Notes: generated by a model from the sequence alone, not told the origin. Positions 46,536 to 58,011 are shown, counted from the stretch's first letter. The stretch is DNA of 64,000 nt from Arcanobacterium_A hippocoleae_A (GCA_040360365.1 CP136412.1), one strand, 5' to 3'. Program-made: numbers and translations.

Positions 46536-49208
46536 ATGAGTAAAAACAGCTTTAACGCAAAGCAAACCCTGCAAGTAGGCGGGCAAACCTATACGATGTT
46601 CAGCCTGTCGGCAGTTCCGGGATTAGAAAAATTACCGTACTCACTGAAAGTGCTTGCAGAGAATTTGCTGCGTACTGAAGACGGGGCAAATGTGACATCC
46701 GCTCATATTGCAGCTCTCGCAAGTTGGGATGCAAAAGCTGCGCCAAGTCAAGAAATTCAATTCACTCCGGCGCGCGTAGTAATGCAAGATTTTACTGGCG
46801 TGCCATGTGTGGTCGATCTTGCCACGATGCGTGAAGCAATGGCAGAACTTGGCGGTAATCCGGATAAAATAAATCCGCTCAACCCGGCAGAAATGGTGAT
46901 TGACCATTCAGTGCAAATTGATGTCTTTGGGCGCAGCGACGCACTCACCCTCAATATGGATATCGAATATCAGCGTAATGGCGAACGCTATCAGTTCTTA
47001 CGCTGGGGCCAAGGCGCTTTCCAAAATTTCAAAGTTGTTCCGCCCGGAACCGGAATCGTGCACCAAGTAAACATTGAATATCTGGCGAGAGTGGCAATGA
47101 CCCGCGATAGCGGCGGCGAAACTTTCGTCTACCCAGATACTTGTGTCGGAACCGATTCACATACCACGATGGTAAACGGGCTGGGCGTGCTCGGCTGGGG
47201 TGTGGGCGGAATCGAAGCAGAAGCAGCAATGCTCGGGCAGCCGGTTTCAATGCTGATTCCGCGCGTAGTCGGTTTCAAACTCACTGGAGAAATCCCCACA
47301 GGAGCTACCGCAACAGACGTAGTTCTAACCATCACGCAAAAACTTCGTGAACATGGGGTAGTAGGCAAATTTGTTGAATTCTATGGTGAAGGCGTATCCC
47401 AAGTTCCGCTGGCAAACCGCGCAACCATCGGCAATATGAGCCCAGAATTCGGTTCCACTGCAGCAATCTTCCCAATCGACGAAGTGACACTTGAATATTT
47501 ACGTCTCACCGGGCGGGATAAGAATCGAATCGCACTTGTTGAAGCATACGCAAAAGCGCAAGGACTCTGGCACAACCCGTCGCGTGAAGCTGAATATTCC
47601 GAATATTTGGAACTTAACCTGTCTACCGTCGTTCCATCTATCGCCGGTCCGAAACGGCCGCAAGACAGAATCGAACTTTCTGCAGCGAAAGAATCTTTTG
47701 CACAGACGCTGCCAGACTACCTCGCACAAACGGCAGCAGCAGATGCAGTCAATTTAACTCTTGCCGACGGCACGAATACAAAACTTGAAAATGGCGACGT
47801 CGTAATTGCCGCAATTACTTCCTGCACGAATACGTCGAACCCATCGGTAATGCTTGCAGCTGCAATCTTGGCGAAGAATGCCGTCGCTAAAGGGCTGAAA
47901 TCGAAGCCGTGGGTGAAAACCTCAATGGCTCCCGGATCAAAGGTCGTCACTGACTACTATGAAAAAGCCGGACTATGGCCGGCACTCGAAGCTCTCGGAT
48001 TTAACCTCGTCGGATACGGATGCGCCACCTGTATCGGAAATTCTGGTCCGCTCCCGGCCGCAGTCTCACAAGCAGTGACCGAAAATGACCTAACCGTCGT
48101 CTCGGTGCTCTCCGGAAACCGGAACTTTGAAGGACGAATCAACCCGGATGTGAAGATGAACTATCTTGCTTCACCTCCGCTCGTAATTGCATACGCGCTG
48201 GCAGGAACAATGAATTTCGACTTCGGCACTGAACCGCTTGGGAAAGATCAAGCCGGCAATGACGTATTCTTAAAAGACATCTGGCCAGATCCAAGCGAAG
48301 TGCAGGCAACAATTGATACAACTATTGACTCACAAATGTTTACCCGCAACTATGCGTCAGTATTCGCAGGCGATGAACGCTGGCAGGCACTCGAAACCCC
48401 GCAAGGCGAAACCTTTACCTGGAATAAAGAATCTACCTACATTCGCAAACCAACCTATTTCGACGGCTTAACGATGGAACTAACGCCAGTTACAGATATT
48501 GCAGGTGCACGGGTGCTTGCGAAACTTGGCGACTCAGTGACCACTGACCACATCTCCCCAGCCGGAGCAATTAAGCCGGATTCGCCTGCGGGACGCTACC
48601 TGCAGGAGCACGGTGTAGACCGAAAAAATTTCAATTCTTACGGTTCGCGCCGCGGAAATCACGAAGTAATGATTCGCGGTACTTTCGCCAATATTCGCTT
48701 AAAGAACCAGCTGCTCGACGGGGTAGAGGGCGGATATACGAAGAATTTCCTGAACGGAGAACAGGAAACAATTTTCGATGCCGCCCAATCCTATCAGGAA
48801 GCTGGAATCCCGCTTGTAGTGCTCGGCGGAAAAGAATACGGTTCCGGATCGTCGCGTGACTGGGCAGCCAAAGGCACGGCACTCCTTGGAGTGAAAGCGG
48901 TAATCAGTGAATCATTTGAACGGATTCACCGCTCGAATCTAATCGGGATGGGCGTACTTCCGCTGCAATTCCCGGCCGGGAAAAGCGCCGACTCGCTCGG
49001 AATCGACGGCACTGAAACATTTGCAATCTCCGGGATTACTGCACTGAATGAAGGTGTAACTCCAAAGACGGTGAAGGTGAGCGCAATCAAAGCTGACGGA
49101 ACACTAATCGAGTTCAATGCTGATGTGCGAATCGATACCCCAGGTGAAGCAGACTACTTCCGCAACGGCGGAATCCTGCAGTATGTTTTGCGTGAACTTG
49201 CCAAATAA
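46536..49208 (+). CDS. acnA: Aconitate hydratase
   Basis: A complete 890-residue AcnA-type aconitase that interconverts citrate and isocitrate. The ATG at 46536 follows GTGAGGAGC and gives MSKNSFNAKQTLQVGGQTYT. The [4Fe-4S] ligands are in AITSCTNTSNPSVM and GYGCATCIGNSGPL. Other motifs include FVYPDTCVGTDSHTTMVNGL, TDHISPAGAI and the swivel-domain ISESFERIHRSNLIGMGVLP. A hairpin follows at 49256. No frame breaks in 2.7 kb. In many Actinobacteria acnA lies a few genes upstream of dxs, as here. Confidence 0.96.
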   Translation: MSKNSFNAKQTLQVGGQTYTMFSLSAVPGLEKLPYSLKVLAENLLRTEDGANVTSAHIAALASWDAKAAPSQEIQFTPARVVMQDFTGVPCVVDLATMREAMAELGGNPDKINPLNPAEMVIDHSVQIDVFGRSDALTLNMDIEYQRNGERYQFLRWGQGAFQNFKVVPPGTGIVHQVNIEYLARVAMTRDSGGETFVYPDTCVGTDSHTTMVNGLGVLGWGVGGIEAEAAMLGQPVSMLIPRVVGFKLTGEIPTGATATDVVLTITQKLREHGVVGKFVEFYGEGVSQVPLANRATIGNMSPEFGSTAAIFPIDEVTLEYLRLTGRDKNRIALVEAYAKAQGLWHNPSREAEYSEYLELNLSTVVPSIAGPKRPQDRIELSAAKESFAQTLPDYLAQTAAADAVNLTLADGTNTKLENGDVVIAAITSCTNTSNPSVMLAAAILAKNAVAKGLKSKPWVKTSMAPGSKVVTDYYEKAGLWPALEALGFNLVGYGCATCIGNSGPLPAAVSQAVTENDLTVVSVLSGNRNFEGRINPDVKMNYLASPPLVIAYALAGTMNFDFGTEPLGKDQAGNDVFLKDIWPDPSEVQATIDTTIDSQMFTRNYASVFAGDERWQALETPQGETFTWNKESTYIRKPTYFDGLTMELTPVTDIAGARVLAKLGDSVTTDHISPAGAIKPDSPAGRYLQEHGVDRKNFNSYGSRRGNHEVMIRGTFANIRLKNQLLDGVEGGYTKNFLNGEQETIFDAAQSYQEAGIPLVVLGGKEYGSGSSRDWAAKGTALLGVKAVISESFERIHRSNLIGMGVLPLQFPAGKSADSLGIDGTETFAISGITALNEGVTPKTVKVSAIKADGTLIEFNADVRIDTPGEADYFRNGGILQYVLRELAK

Positions 49209-49255
49209 ATTACACCGCAGAGTTAACAAAAAATACATATTTAAAAATTAAAACT

Positions 49256-49284
49256 GACGGCAGGTGCGGTTACGCCCTGCCGTC
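49256..49284 (+). terminator. Hairpin downstream of acnA
   Basis: GACGGCAGG (49256-49264) and CCTGCCGTC (49276-49284) form a 9-bp perfect stem with an 11-nt loop, 48 bp past acnA. No T tract follows, so strength as an intrinsic terminator is uncertain. Confidence 0.6.
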
Positions 49285-49407
49285 TGCAGCGCCTGTGCTG
49301 CTGCAGATATGAAAACTTTGCGGCGAATTGGCTAGAATAGGGTAGTTGTTTTCGATAGCACTTTGATTGCTACGGCAAAAATTTAGATTCATGAGTGAGG
49401 CGCTGAT

Positions 49408-51305
49408 ATGAGCATTCTAAGCTCGATTGCCGGACCGGCAGATTTGAAACGATTACCAGAATCGCAGCTGCCGATATTAGCTGCAGAAATCCGTGAATTC
49501 CTGATTACAAACGTAGCGAAAACAGGCGGCCACCTCGGGCCGAATCTCGGAGTAGTGGAACTTACAATCGCACTGCACCGCGTCTTTGATTCACCCCGTG
49601 ACGTGCTGATATTTGACACCGGGCACCAAACATACGTACACAAAATTCTTACCGGAAGAAAAGATTTTTCGCACCTGCGTCACCGCGGAGGGCTTTCCGG
49701 TTACCCTTCACGGGCAGAATCTGAACATGACGTAGTTGAAAATTCACATGCGACCACTGCACTTTCCTGGGCGGATGGAATCGCGCGCGGAAAGCAGCTT
49801 GCGAATGATGATTCATGTGTGGTGGCAATTATCGGCGACGGCGCGCTTACCGGCGGAATGGCTTGGGAAGCGCTAAACAATATTGCTGAAGATCAAGACC
49901 GTCCGTTAGTGATTATCGTCAACGATAACGGGAGGTCATATTCTCCAACCGTCGGCGGATTTGTGCGGCGCCTTGACGTGGCACGAAAACTAGACAATCT
50001 CCGAGTGAATAAGAAATACGAAGATTTTCTTGAATGGGGAAAGCACAGCTGCAAAATGCCGGAAATCCCGGGAAATTCGCTTATGACGCACTTCATGGGC
50101 TAAAGCGCGGTGTAAAAGATGTACTTTTTGACGCCGGGATTTTCGATTCTCTGGGATTAAAATATCTCGGTCCGGTGAACGGCCATAATATCTTACAGCT
50201 TACAGAAGCCTTGAAAATGGCAAAAAAATACGGCGGTCCGGTAGTTGTACATGCGATAACCGAAAAAGGCCGCGGATATCGGCCCGCCGAAGAAAACAAA
50301 GAAGATCATTTCCACGCTGTTGGGATAATACATCCGGAAACCGGGCTGCCGGTTGTGCAGTCGCGTTTCGGATGGACAAAAGTATTCGCTGATGAAATTG
50401 TGAAACTCGCCCGCAAAGATGACCGGATTATCGGAATCACTGCAGCGATGATGTACCCGGTTGGTCTTGAGCCAATGTATCGTGAATTTCCGCGGCGGGT
50501 CATTGATGCTGGAATCGCTGAACAGCATGCAATGACAATGGCGGCAGGTCTTGCACACGCCGGATACCGGCCTGTGCTCGCACTTTATGCTACCTTTATG
50601 AATCGCGCATTCGATCAGCTCCTGATGGACGTTGCCTTACACCGCGAACCTGTCACAATATGTCTCGATCGTTCAGGTATTACCGGCGACGACGGCGCAT
50701 CGCATAACGGGATGTGGGACTTAGCAATCGCCGCAATGATCCCTGGTTTGCATACAGCTGTACCGCGCGACGGCACACGGCTGCGTGAATTACTTGCACA
50801 ATCAATTGCGCTTGCAGCTCCGGCACTGATTCGCTATCCGAAAGGTGCAGTCCCTGCAGATTTGCCGCAGCTTTCACGATTCGGCGATGTAGATATACTC
50901 TATCGTTCCAGCGATACCATCGAAGACACAGTACTTGTAATCGCAATTGGGGCGATGGCGCATAATGCTGTCGCTGCGGCAAAGAGTCTTATCCCGCAGT
51001 GCCCTGTGACTGTGGTTGATCCGCGCTGGGCACTCCCGATTTCTAATGATTTGCTGGTAATCGCGCAGAAAGCGAAAGCCGTCGTCACGGTCGAAGACGG
51101 GATTACCGATGGCGGTATCGGATCTGAGATTGCGCTTAAACTTTGCCGCAGCGGAAGCGATACCCCAATTACCTGTTTGGGAATACGCAAAGAATTCCTG
51201 AAGCATGATACACGAAACAATATTCTGCAGCAGCAGCAGCTTGATCCGGAATCTATTGCTGCGGCGATTCAGGCGGCTGCAGTACGCCGGAACAATGCAC
51301 TATAG
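49408..51305 (+). CDS. dxs: 1-deoxy-D-xylulose-5-phosphate synthase, one frameshift
   Basis: First enzyme of the MEP isoprenoid pathway, joining pyruvate and glyceraldehyde 3-phosphate with thiamine diphosphate. The ATG at 49408 follows GAGGCGC and gives MSILSSIAGPADLKRLPESQ. Motifs: HLGPNLGVVELTIALH, DTGHQTYVHKILTGR, the ThDP motif GDGALTGGMAWEALNN and the transketolase part DAGIAEQHAMTMAAGLAHAG. One A is missing from the A3 run near 50042 (A4 restores EWGKAQLQNAGNPGKFAYD). Joined length is about 633 residues. It converges on RNase D, matching the order dxs, RNase D, DUF3000 in M. tuberculosis. It could supply substrate for the polyprenyl synthase at 245. Confidence 0.94.
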
Positions 51306-51401
51306 CGGGTTTTGAATCAAATAAATAGAATCAGCGTTCCTGTGTATCGCGGCAGAAACATTAATCCTGCTTTCAAGCTAACTCGTTGCGCTTTAAATCT
51401 T

Positions 51402-52614
51402 TTACTCTGATAAGTGTTTCCCCGCCTGAATTATTACCGGCATACATTGCGCAATCTGCCACGGCCGAGCTCCCCATTGCGCGAGTTTTGTGTGCAGTTC
51501 AGCTGGTGATTCCCATCCCTCCCATGCAATCTTTTTCTGCAGTTTTGGTTTGAGTAAAATATCTTGCCGGATTCCTAATTCCGCGGCATGTGCAAAAATT
51601 GCGCTGCGAAGCGTTTGCCAGCGGATAAATCCTGTGGGATTCTGTGATGTCCATTTATTCAGATATGGAATCGTTTTCCGATTTTCAGAATATGAGCGTT
51701 CCGGTAAATTCTCTTGCGGTGTTTTCCAAGCCTGCGCAATTGCCGTCCATAAAGGGGTGCCGAATTCGCGCAGATTTTTCGCCGCAGCAGCGGCGAACGT
51801 ACTACATCAGCTCGTGAGCGCGGTTTACGCCTTGCAAGTTCTCCAAGAATTGTTGAGTTAATCAGTCTAGACGGGGCAATATCGCGTTCCTTAGCGATAT
51901 TTTCGCGAACCCACCACATGTTTTCCAACATTGCCAAAGCGCGGCGGTCTTCAATCTCCACCCGATTTGCTGTTTTTCTCCACGGCTGCTTTTTTGGTTC
52001 GGGCGGTATCCGCAGCCGAATTTCTTCACACTCTTGTAAAAACCATTCATAGCGTCCGCTGCTGCGGAGCATTTTTGTTAGTTCATCCTTTAAAGGATGT
52101 AAAAGTTCAACATCCAGTGCCGCATAATTACGCATTTGAGGTGAAAGCGGACGCATCGACCAATCCGCAGCTGAATGTTCCTTTGCTAAAGCATAACCCA
52201 ATATTTGTGCAGTTAATGCTTGTAATGAAACATGTTCGAAACCGAGTAAAAGTGCAGCGACTTTCGTGTCGAAAATCTTTTCCGGTACCAGACCGAGTTC
52301 AGCTAAGCATGGTAAATCTTGATCGGCTGCATGTAAAATCCATTCTCCCTGCATTACTTGCGCAAGCTGCGGAAACTGATTTTCAATTCCAACCGGATCA
52401 ATTAGAAAAATTTCATCACTTTCCCGTTTAATCTGTAAAAGATAGGCACGGTTTGAATAACGAATTCCATTAGCGCGTTCAGTATCGACGGCAAATGCTC
52501 CGGTGCCAGCACAAATGCGTTTCACTGCGTCGAAAAAATCTGTATTAATCACCTCAGGAATCCCGCCGCTTGGCTGGTCTAATGGGGTAATTTCAGTTCT
52601 TTTTGGAATATCAA
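51402..52614 (-). CDS. rnd: Ribonuclease D family 3'-5' exonuclease with HRDC domain, frameshifted
   Basis: A DEDD-type RNase that trims tRNA and other small RNAs. The DEDD motifs are AVDTERANGIRYSNRAYLLQ, ILHAADQDLPCLAELGL and MRNYAALDVELLHPL. The HRDC domain starts near RRALAMLENMWWVRENIAKE. One A is missing near 51780 (RRKNLREFGTPLWTAIAQAW); after it the frame continues to TAA at 51402-51404, ending QAGKHLSE. The likely start is TTG 52614, overlapping the DUF3000 stop (TTGA), but it needs one more A in the A5 run near 52600. Otherwise the in-frame start is unclear. Joined length is about 404 residues. Confidence 0.85.
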
Positions 52615-53210
52615 ATTTGCTCCACCCGCCGCGGAAGCACGGCAATATTTTCGCCAATCGGCGGCAGGCCAGTAAGACGCTGCGCAAAATATGCCCACGC
52701 AAGTAAATGTTCTCCCAGATATGGTGTCGCAGGACTCCAAGAAGCGCGCAGTTCAAATTCGACTCGTGCTGAATTTAGCTGGAGTCCGCCGAAAGTTTCG
52801 TTAAAAACCCGAGTGGTGGTGCCGTTCAGTGAATGGAAAGACGCACCTTTTTCGGAAAGAGATTCATGCAGCCAAGACCAGACAACTTCACCAAGCAGCG
52901 GATCATCTCCCATTTCGCTGTCCATCGGTGCACGGGCATGTAAGACTATTCGAAATTCACCATTCCATGCACTTTGCCCTGCAGGATCAAAAAGCACTAC
53001 AAATTTTGTGTCGCCGCGATAAAACGCCGGATCTTTATCGGATGAATCGTTTATTTCCGCCTGCAGCGCGACACTCCAAGGCGCAATTCTAGTTGGAGCC
53101 GGAATTTGGGTGAGATGAAATTCCGGTCGAAAAACGTGGCCCTTGAGCGATTCAAGAGCCGTCACAAAATCTTGAGGGGGAGAATCAAGATTATCCGCCA
53201 AATTAGTCAC
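52611..53210 (-). CDS. DUF3000 family protein
   Basis: A complete 199-residue protein of an actinobacterial family that precedes RNase D in many genomes. Recognisable segments are LTQIPAPTRIAPWSVAL, ARAPMDSEMGDDPLLGEVVW and a C-terminal PYLGEHLLAWAYFAQRLTGL. The start is the ATG at 53210. Its stop overlaps the likely RNase D start. Function unknown. It may act together with RNase D, judged only from this coupling. Confidence 0.9.
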   Translation of the reverse strand: MTNLADNLDSPPQDFVTALESLKGHVFRPEFHLTQIPAPTRIAPWSVALQAEINDSSDKDPAFYRGDTKFVVLFDPAGQSAWNGEFRIVLHARAPMDSEMGDDPLLGEVVWSWLHESLSEKGASFHSLNGTTTRVFNETFGGLQLNSARVEFELRASWSPATPYLGEHLLAWAYFAQRLTGLPPIGENIAVLPRRVEQI

Positions 53211-53372
53211 ATGATGACTTTAACGACGAGTTTCGGATCATCCCACAAGGCGCGCCGCTCAAAAACGCATTTCACAGTCAGACAACATATTGCGAAGCGT
53301 TTTCGAATCGTTACAGTAATTTTAGTGCCGGCGACGGTTAGATGTTTTATTGTCGATTTAAGCAGATCGGCA

Positions 53373-53421
53373 TGTTTCAGCTGCAGCTGCAGTGTTTTTA
53401 ACTTCAGCTGCAGCTGAAACA
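53373..53421 (-). terminator. Perfect 17-bp hairpin downstream of the MprF-like gene
   Basis: TGTTTCAGCTGCAGCTG (53373-53389) pairs perfectly with 53405-53421, with a 15-nt loop. It starts 12 bp beyond the stop of the minus-strand mprF gene and lies before DUF3000 on the same strand. The arms are themselves made of CAGCTG palindromes. Confidence 0.75.
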
Positions 53422-53432
53422 TACTCTGAATT

Positions 53433-56111
53433 CTATAGTTTTACAGCATTTGCCGGCTGCTGCAGTTTTTCTGGCAGCCGCTGATTTTGTTTTTGAAAAA
53501 TCTGTTTTTTATCTTCCTGATTTGCAGTATTTACATTTTGTTTATTATCTGCATTATTAGTCAGATACGGCATCACATCCTGCCGGAGCCGTTTCCCGAA
53601 AGATTCACGTAAATATTTCGCTTTATATGTTTCCCGATTCTTCGGCCGATTAATTATTTCTAAAAGTGCAAACAGCACAGCAGGCAAACAGCGAGTTGCG
53701 GGATACACTAAATACCGTGACTCCCAAACAGGTTTGAACTTTTCCTTGTATGCGCGAATCCCGCGGAAATTGTATATCTGATTTCCAAAGTCATGAACAT
53801 ACTTCACAACTTTCTCAGTACCGTGCGAATATTTCTGCCGTCCCACATTTGAAAGCGGCGCCATTCCAATATTCAACTGTTTGAAACCAAGTGCTTTCGC
53901 CCACTCGATAAGGGAAACCATTATGCCATCCATAGTTCCGCCTGGAGAATCCGGACGAAAACGCATTAAATCAAACGACACCCGGTTACTGTCAATAAAA
54001 ACGATATTTGCAAACCCCTCAATTCGGTCTTTGCTCTTTACCACCCCAATCGGCCCGGCAGAAAGATATTCTGCACAGAAAAACCCGAGCGAAAATCCCA
54101 TTTCTTCACGTGAGCCAAGCCAGGAATCGGAGACTTCACGCAGCTGCTGAATTGTTTGCGAATCAAATGGCGGATAAATTATTTCAAAATGAGTTCCGTT
54201 TTGCACCATCCGATTCCGCATTCGCCGATATATTTTCCCTGAATTGCCAACATTTGAATATGCGTCAAGCTGGATTGAAGCGTCTTCACCAACTTTAATA
54301 AAGCGCATCCCATGTTCGACAAGGTTTTCCAAATATTTTGCGCTGACTTGATAGAAAGCAATCTTCATATCATGGGCAATTGCGAATTGAATCAGTTCTG
54401 CAAATCCGTCGGCAAAATCTTCCGTTTCCCCAATCGGATCTCCGAGCACAAGCATTGAACCTTTATGCGGACGATAAAGAAAAGCCACGGTTTCCTGCTG
54501 GTTATAGAAAACCTGTTTATCACCTAATGCGAATAGATACGAGTATGAAGAACCTTGATGGTGCAGCAAAAAATCTGCAAATCGATTAATTTGCGCTTCA
54601 TTCGGTGTTTCAAAACTGAGCTTTTTTGACTTTGCAAACATCAGCATAAACACAATCACAAGCGATATTGCGGTATTTATCGCAACCGTATTTGCTAAAT
54701 TCCCTGAAGTGGAAATTCGGTGATAAATCGTGTTCGAGTTAAATCCAAATTCACGAATCAACACAATGCTGATCGGCAAAACAATTACGAGAAGCCCGGA
54801 AATCACGAGCCGGATTGGCGTCGGCTTAAAAGGTTCAGCATGGAAACTATCCCGTGCCAGAATTAAGAGCACTGCGAATACTGAAAGCAGAATCGCTTCC
54901 TCATAATTCAGCCCGGAAAGCATGACTGAAATTGCACCGGTAATCAGCAGCGACACGCATACCGAATAGATTCGCGCTACACGTGCACGAATCCCAATTG
55001 AAAGTACCAGCAGCGCAATCCCAATGCTGAGCGTAGTAAGCGATGAAGCACGTTGAATAGAATGCGGAATTATTGCGTTGATTCGCAATACCCGCACAAC
55101 AATTTCCGGTGTCAGAGCAGAAACTACCAGAACAGTACCGCAGAAGCAGGTGCCAATCCAAAGAAACGAATGAAAAACATTCCGTCGGTTGTAAATTCCG
55201 GTAAGTGAATTTCGATTCGTGAAAAACTCATTCGTGCTCAATAAAATTGCGAGAAGCCAAGGTACAAGATAGTAGGCGACCCGGAATAGTAAAATTCCCA
55301 AAACAAGATGCGACGGATCAGATCCGGCTGCTGAAAGCATCGAAATTACAGTCACGTCAAATGCGCCAATACCTGCTGGAAGCATAGAGAGCAAGCCGAT
55401 AATCGTGGAAAAAGAATATACGAATAATGCGAATGCGAGATTTAATTCCGGCGCAAACAGATGCAGGCATGACCAGAAGAAAAGAGCTGCAGCAAGCCAA
55501 TCGGCTACGGATGCAAAAAGTAATTCACCTTTTTGCCGGGCATTTGGTATCGACAGGAAAGAACGACGGAAATCTAACTGCTTAAAATGAATTTTTTGCC
55601 CGCAGAAAAAGAACGCAATATATCCGACTCCGACGATTGCAACAATTATTTCTTTTCCTAAATATTCGTGCGCATATGCAATAGTGGCGATTGTGAGCAC
55701 AAATAGTCCAAGTAAATTTGCTAACCAAATCAGCAGCGTAAGGTTAAGCGCATTTTTCGGATTAATTCCGCGCGAAGTGTAATGTTTTGTGCGCAATGCG
55801 CCGCCAGTAAGCCCGCCAAGACCGGCAAAATTATTAAAAGCCTGAGCAATGCAGCCAATAGTTAATGCTTTCAGCGGCGGAATGTCGATTCCGAAATGGC
55901 GGCGTGCGAATACATCATAAATACCGGTAGCGAGAAAAGCTGCTAAGCCAAGCAGAAACATTCCGATTACCATTGCCGGCTGCTGCGAATGAAAAATTTC
56001 CTGCAGCTGTGATAGTGAGATGTTCCGCAGTTCACGGTAAGCTGCAATACTAACCGCTGCAAGCATGAATACGTAAAAAGACGCAGTAAAACTTTTTATG
56101 CGCGAAAGCAA
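53433..56111 (-). CDS. mprF: MprF-like aminoacyl-phospholipid synthase/flippase
   Basis: An intact 892-residue membrane protein. The N-terminal half (about 1-480) has some 14 membrane helices, including the lysyltransferase-family flippase part GGLTGGALRTKHYTSRGI and SMLPAGIGAFDVTVISML. The C-terminal DUF2156/GNAT-like domain (about 510-830) has HHQGSSYSYLFALGDKQVF, LVLGDPIGE and INIGMAPLSNVG-type motifs. Such enzymes move Lys or Ala from aminoacyl-tRNA to phosphatidylglycerol (or diacylglycerol) and flip the product, lowering surface charge. Amino-acid specificity cannot be read here. The start is a TTG at 56111; later in-frame starts are possible. It is divergent from an esterase. Confidence 0.88.
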   Translation of the reverse strand: MLSRIKSFTASFYVFMLAAVSIAAYRELRNISLSQLQEIFHSQQPAMVIGMFLLGLAAFLATGIYDVFARRHFGIDIPPLKALTIGCIAQAFNNFAGLGGLTGGALRTKHYTSRGINPKNALNLTLLIWLANLLGLFVLTIATIAYAHEYLGKEIIVAIVGVGYIAFFFCGQKIHFKQLDFRRSFLSIPNARQKGELLFASVADWLAAALFFWSCLHLFAPELNLAFALFVYSFSTIIGLLSMLPAGIGAFDVTVISMLSAAGSDPSHLVLGILLFRVAYYLVPWLLAILLSTNEFFTNRNSLTGIYNRRNVFHSFLWIGTCFCGTVLVVSALTPEIVVRVLRINAIIPHSIQRASSLTTLSIGIALLVLSIGIRARVARIYSVCVSLLITGAISVMLSGLNYEEAILLSVFAVLLILARDSFHAEPFKPTPIRLVISGLLVIVLPISIVLIREFGFNSNTIYHRISTSGNLANTVAINTAISLVIVFMLMFAKSKKLSFETPNEAQINRFADFLLHHQGSSYSYLFALGDKQVFYNQQETVAFLYRPHKGSMLVLGDPIGETEDFADGFAELIQFAIAHDMKIAFYQVSAKYLENLVEHGMRFIKVGEDASIQLDAYSNVGNSGKIYRRMRNRMVQNGTHFEIIYPPFDSQTIQQLREVSDSWLGSREEMGFSLGFFCAEYLSAGPIGVVKSKDRIEGFANIVFIDSNRVSFDLMRFRPDSPGGTMDGIMVSLIEWAKALGFKQLNIGMAPLSNVGRQKYSHGTEKVVKYVHDFGNQIYNFRGIRAYKEKFKPVWESRYLVYPATRCLPAVLFALLEIINRPKNRETYKAKYLRESFGKRLRQDVMPYLTNNADNKQNVNTANQEDKKQIFQKQNQRLPEKLQQPANAVKL

Positions 56112-56384
56112 AACTTTTCAGTTTTGAAAAATTCAATATTTTTTGCAAACCGTTTTTCGAATCTGCCGGAGAATCCATTTCAGGCTTATTTATGCTCATA
56201 TATACAGCCTATTTTGTGCTTGCGATATACTGTTCAAACGATGGATGGATAAGCGGAAGGAAAGTTTCAGACCCAGGTATGAATGCGGCCCTGATTCTCC
56301 CTTATTCGCTGCACTAATCTATCCCTTAGCAGGAATTCATTTCAGCTCGGAAAATCAGATTCGATATTTGTAAAGATAATGTAA

Positions 56385-57898
56385 ATGTTTCAACCTACTT
56401 CGCGTTTTTTGTTTTGGGTAATTTTACTTTCGGCGTTGGGATTATTCGCGGTTGCAGCCCTGATGTATCGGCGTAAATACGGGATAAAATTTATGATTTC
56501 AGCAGTGCTCAGCGCAGCGCTATGTGTAGCTGCGGCTGGAATTCAAATCAATATTGCCCGCGAATATATTAAATCTTGGAGTGAGCTGCCGGCATTAATC
56601 GGGATAAGTACATCCGCGGCAGCTAATTTTGCAAAAGTTCATGTTCCAGACATTGAAATTCAAGAACTCAGTTTCGATAACCCGGAATCAAACAAATATA
56701 AACTTGATTTGAAAAATATTGCGAATACTAAATTTGGCGGGCAATATCTGGAAACGATTTTCACCGGACCCAGCTCAGGGATATCCCAGCCAGTACGCAT
56801 TTGGCTGCCGCGCGGTTGGAATAATCTCCAAAATCTGAAAGTACTTATCTTTTTGCATGGGTTCCCAAGTAATCCGCCGCTCACAATGGATAATCTGGGC
56901 GTAGATAAACAGCTGAGCGAACTTATTGCGCAAAATCAGGTTGCCCCGACAATAATGGTATTTCCGGAAATTCGCCCAGATAATCAAGAGCCAGACTGTA
57001 CGGATATCGACGGACGTCCAAAAGTTGGTTCCTATGTGATAAACGATTTAGTAAACATGGTGAAAGCAAATTTTCCAGTATCTGCAAATCGCAATGATTG
57101 GGCAATTTCCGGAAATTCAGCCGGAGCATATTGTGCTGGACTGCTCGCCGGATTATATCCGCAGCGATTCGGAAGCGCCATCATACTTTCCGGATACGAC
57201 AATCCGGAACTTGGCAGGTTAGCGAAGTCGCACCCTGATATTCAACAGCAGTACACCGTCAGTAAAAATATTGCGCAAACAAGACTCCCTTTGCGGATTT
57301 ATAATTTTGCGGCAGGAAATGACCGGGATGCGCTCGAACTAAAACGAAATATTGAAAAGGTGGATAATTCTCAAGTTGATATTACAAATGTGTATTACCA
57401 TTCAGGCGCGCACAACTGGAAATCTTGGCACAAAGCTTTTCCGGATGCGCTGAAATGGTTTGCTCCTGCATCCAAAATTTCTGCAGCGAAAAAATTACAG
57501 CAAAATATAGATCACAGTCTTGAAGCTGAACACAATTGGTTATCAAAAGTGACAATCGGGCACATCCACACTGCATACATAATTTTCTGTGTACTATGGA
57601 CCATATTTTTGATTCGTTACTTCAGACAAAAAACTGGTGTAAAACACGATTCGGAGAAAAATATTACGCCCCCGCGTTTACAGAAAAATACCGCATTAAA
57701 CGCAAATTCAACACAGGATTCGGATATTGCAGATACTGAACGTTATCAGCTTTTTCCGGAGTTTTTCCCGCAATCTGCGCCGCGGCATTTACCCTCATCC
57801 TAATCGGCGGCGGAGCTGCACTTCTCGTAAATCAAAAGATGGGTACAATTTCGAATCTCAGCAATTTTTCGGCAATTTTCCAACTGCTTGGTTTCTAA
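56385..57898 (+). CDS. Membrane-anchored alpha/beta-hydrolase (esterase D/antigen 85-like), one frameshift
   Basis: Two N-terminal membrane segments (about 10-28 and 36-57) lead to an extracytoplasmic alpha/beta-hydrolase. The oxyanion strand is VLIFLHGFPS, the nucleophile Ser245 sits in GNSAG (243-247), the Asp is near AGNDRDA and the His in YHSGAHNW. A further membrane segment lies at about 395-415. The frame ends at 57803, but adding one C (or T) near 57765 gives a last segment FPAICAAAFTLILIGGGAAL and a stop at 57898. It is divergent from mprF by 273 bp. Esterases beside MprF-like genes in Gram-positive bacteria hydrolyse aminoacyl-phospholipids, a plausible role here. Confidence 0.8.
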
Positions 57899-58011
57899 CC
57901 GCAAATTTAATTTCGGACAAAAATTGATTCCGGATACTAAACCGTATTTCAGCAGATACTGCAAGCAAACCAGCAGGATCTGCTGAAAAGATTTCACTTT
58001 TGAATTCCTCA

